Program-made: the position numbers and the translations under genes
Origin: Penicillium oxalicum
Taxonomy: Eukaryota > Ascomycota > Eurotiomycetes > Eurotiales > Aspergillaceae
Direction: 5' to 3'
NCBI RefSeq assembly: GCF_001723175.1
Contig: NC_064655.1
Span: forward strand, 1,922,001 to 1,986,000
DNA length: 64,000 nucleotides
Notes under the pieces: model-generated
The model's database searches: none
The model's input: the letters and a program-made list of their open reading frames with translations, nothing else
Told to the model about the DNA's origin: nothing
In this document: piece by piece, positions 61,912 through 64,000 of the stretch
How the letters are laid out: the number at the start of each line of letters is the position of its first letter
Numbering within the stretch: the first letter of the stretch is position 1

Positions 61912-64000
61912 ATGTAACAAAGAGGGGTTTATGGAAAGAAAAAAAAAAAAAAAGGGAACTGAAAAAAAACCCCATCCATTGGTACCTCCTTCCCACCCGC
62001 GACACCCTCCATTGCTCAATGACTACCTCCTCCACACACCCTCCCTTCTCATTCTCCCGTGCGCTCCCATCGCCTCTCTTGACCATCGCCTTGGTATCCA
62101 CGGGAGGGGTGGAGGGAGGAGGGGGAGAAGGAGGCTACTAGACGCTTGGTTCACCCATCGTCCGCCCAGAGACGCGTCTAATGTGCGGGTAGACTAGTTC
62201 AAGATGAGCACCAGAGGCTAAACCTAACGGGAACTGATCGAAAAACGGTGGACTCAATGACTGGATGGTTCAAACCAGTCCCCAAGACCGAGTCCCAAGT
62301 AGTGACATGTCTTGGAACGGAGACTAAGGTGCCTGGGACTATGCTTAATCTCATCCATAGGCCCAAGCTTGTCCGCCCCGGTCCATCTCGTCCCTCTCTT
62401 GCTCTCTTCCTCTCTCCGGCTCTCTCGTTGGCTCTTTGTAGTCTAGTCGTTGATACTGACAGAGCTGCTTGGACCATCTTGCCCACTTTTCATCCTCTCT
62501 AATCTATTCATCGGTATTGCGTGCTGTCTGGATTGTCTAGGTATAGTTATTGCGCCGAGACGGAAAATCTCCGAAAGTCAGGATATGCATGGCCCTGCAT
62601 CTCCGTGCACCTGACTGGATCAGCGTATCGATTGACTTGACCTATTTGATCACATCCAATGAATGACTATTGCTTTTTTACCACACTTGCCCCGGCATAT
62701 GTTAGCGACCAAAAGTAAAGCTCCATGATTTTTTATGCATCGACATGAGAAGCATCACCACCCAAGAGAAGAAGAAAAAAAAAAAGTCCCTCCCTGGGGC
62801 TCTGGGCTATCAAAAACCGATTTTGATTCAGATCGATACGCATCGGTTATTTTTTTTCTTCGCTCTCTTTCTCTCGATTCGTGCTTTTCTTCTTGCCGTC
62901 ATGGGGGCCAGGGTCAACTACGGTACACATCATTGCAGCCATCACAGATCAGGGCTTCCGCCGGACGACGAAAGAAGAGGCCAGCGGGGAACACGGGAGG
63001 GGGAGCCAAGGAGGGGCGTCCAATCCGTCCCCCTTATCCAGGGTCACTGGCAACGTCTTTCTCGGAGAGGTGGGTGGGAAAGGGAAATGGTCCGATGGTG
63101 GGAATCGGCGGGGATAGATAGCGGATTTTCATTCGCATCACATTGTGGGAGATACCAATCTCTTGGTGGGAGCTGTAATGTGTGCAAATCCCGATCGATC
63201 AGAGAGATGTGTGCCAATGAGATTGAGCGAGGGGGTGAAATCTGGGCCCTCGAGTTTCCAGGAGCCATGAGCAGGAAGGATATCCACACTGTGTAGTTTA
63301 TCCAGTGTGCGTGATGGTACCACTGCAGGGTATTTCTGGTGGTTTAATCAAGGCCCCAGCCCTGAGAAGGAAGATCATGATCATGTACAGCAACATAATG
63401 GTTTGGATGAAGTACTGGACATGGACCGGACGGTGGCCGTCCTGCCCCAAGTATGATTCAGTACTAGACGCATTCCATTCCCCTCAGATGATGCTTGATT
63501 CATGCAGAGGTTGGAATCATCTATGAATCGCCTCATTCACTCTTGCACCCCTCCCTTCCTCTCCCAGAGTCAATCATCGATCATGGTGTCCATATGTCCA
63601 CGGTTTTAGAAGCTTGTATAGGGGAGCACATATTCATCTGGAATATGCCAACGATGGCCATCCTTTTTGGGACCATCAGCTGTGCGGGCGGCTCGACTTT
63701 TGCGCCCGGGATACGCTCCGTCGCGCATCAGAGATGATGCCGTCCCTGTGGCGGAGGATCCAAATAGGTGGACAATCCTCAGGCATTAATCCCAGAGACC
63801 AGGAAACGCCTTGCGATGCGCTGTCGCAACCCAATATGGACAGAACCCTACCGCGTCGATCTCTCTCGATACTCAGCTTGTCACCTCAAATGGGTGCAAA
63901 GACGCGATCTCGTCTGTGAGTCGGCAACGCCTATACCGGTGCGACAGGATATTAAATCACGGGGAAAGTTGATCATCCTGGGAAGCAATCTGTGCCCAGA
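61912..64000. other. Gene-empty right end
   Basis: No recognisable coding exon up to the window edge. An A15 run lies at 61939-61953, and ATGs become frequent again. Any gene that the preceding ATG-poor stretch might serve lies outside or is not recognisable. Confidence 0.45.

Overview
The window is nuclear DNA of a filamentous ascomycete, most likely Eurotiales (Aspergillus/Penicillium group). The evidence is short GT-AG introns (mostly 57-200 nt) with CTAAC-type branch sites, pyrimidine-rich leaders, a uricase very close to the Aspergillus enzyme ending in a peroxisomal ARL tripeptide, and a fungal C2H2 regulator. I rebuilt exon structures by hand, checking that each splice keeps the reading frame and the family's conserved sequence. 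No bacterial, viral or transposon gene, CRISPR array, rRNA or tRNA gene was recognised.

Layout. 0-2 kb: an amino-acid/GABA/choline-type permease (+). 2-13.5 kb: about 11.5 kb with no recognisable gene. 13.5-19.3 kb: a C2H2/C2HC zinc-finger regulator with an 860-nt ATG-free stretch upstream, then a low-complexity unknown protein with a 755-nt ATG-free stretch of its own. 20.9-22.2 kb (-): an intronless agmatine-deiminase-family protein with altered signature residues. 24.7 kb: a small unknown protein behind a TATA box. 25.7-26.6 kb: an aminoglycoside-phosphotransferase-like gene broken by three in-frame stops. 27.9-29.1 kb: uricase, with a UaY-type operator and tandem GATA sites upstream. 29.6-31.6 kb: a divergent pair, mitochondrial uL13m (-) and cytosolic uS9/RPS16 (+). 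33.6-38.1 kb: DNA polymerase alpha catalytic subunit. 38.8-44.5 kb (+): MFS transporter, ketopantoate-reductase-like protein, and a Thi20-type HMP-P kinase/TenA fusion. 45.3-48.0 kb: the DEAD-box helicase Dbp2, with a 565-nt intron inside motif V. 48.5-50.0 kb (-): a secreted SGNH/GDSL esterase in four exons. 50-64 kb: 14 kb with no recognisable gene.

How the genes relate. The middle 20 kb is mainly housekeeping: purine catabolism, both ribosomes, replication, thiamine salvage and RNA helicase. The flanks are accessory or regulatory. TCACGTGA-type sites occur both in the uL13m/uS9 divergent promoter and upstream of dbp2, which suggests a shared growth-linked input. The most interesting signals are the long ATG-free leaders beside a gene-empty region, the Dbp2 intron at a position known for autoregulation, the uricase promoter sites, and the diverged deiminase. 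The 14 kb on the right may be the upstream region of a regulator outside the window; that is inference.
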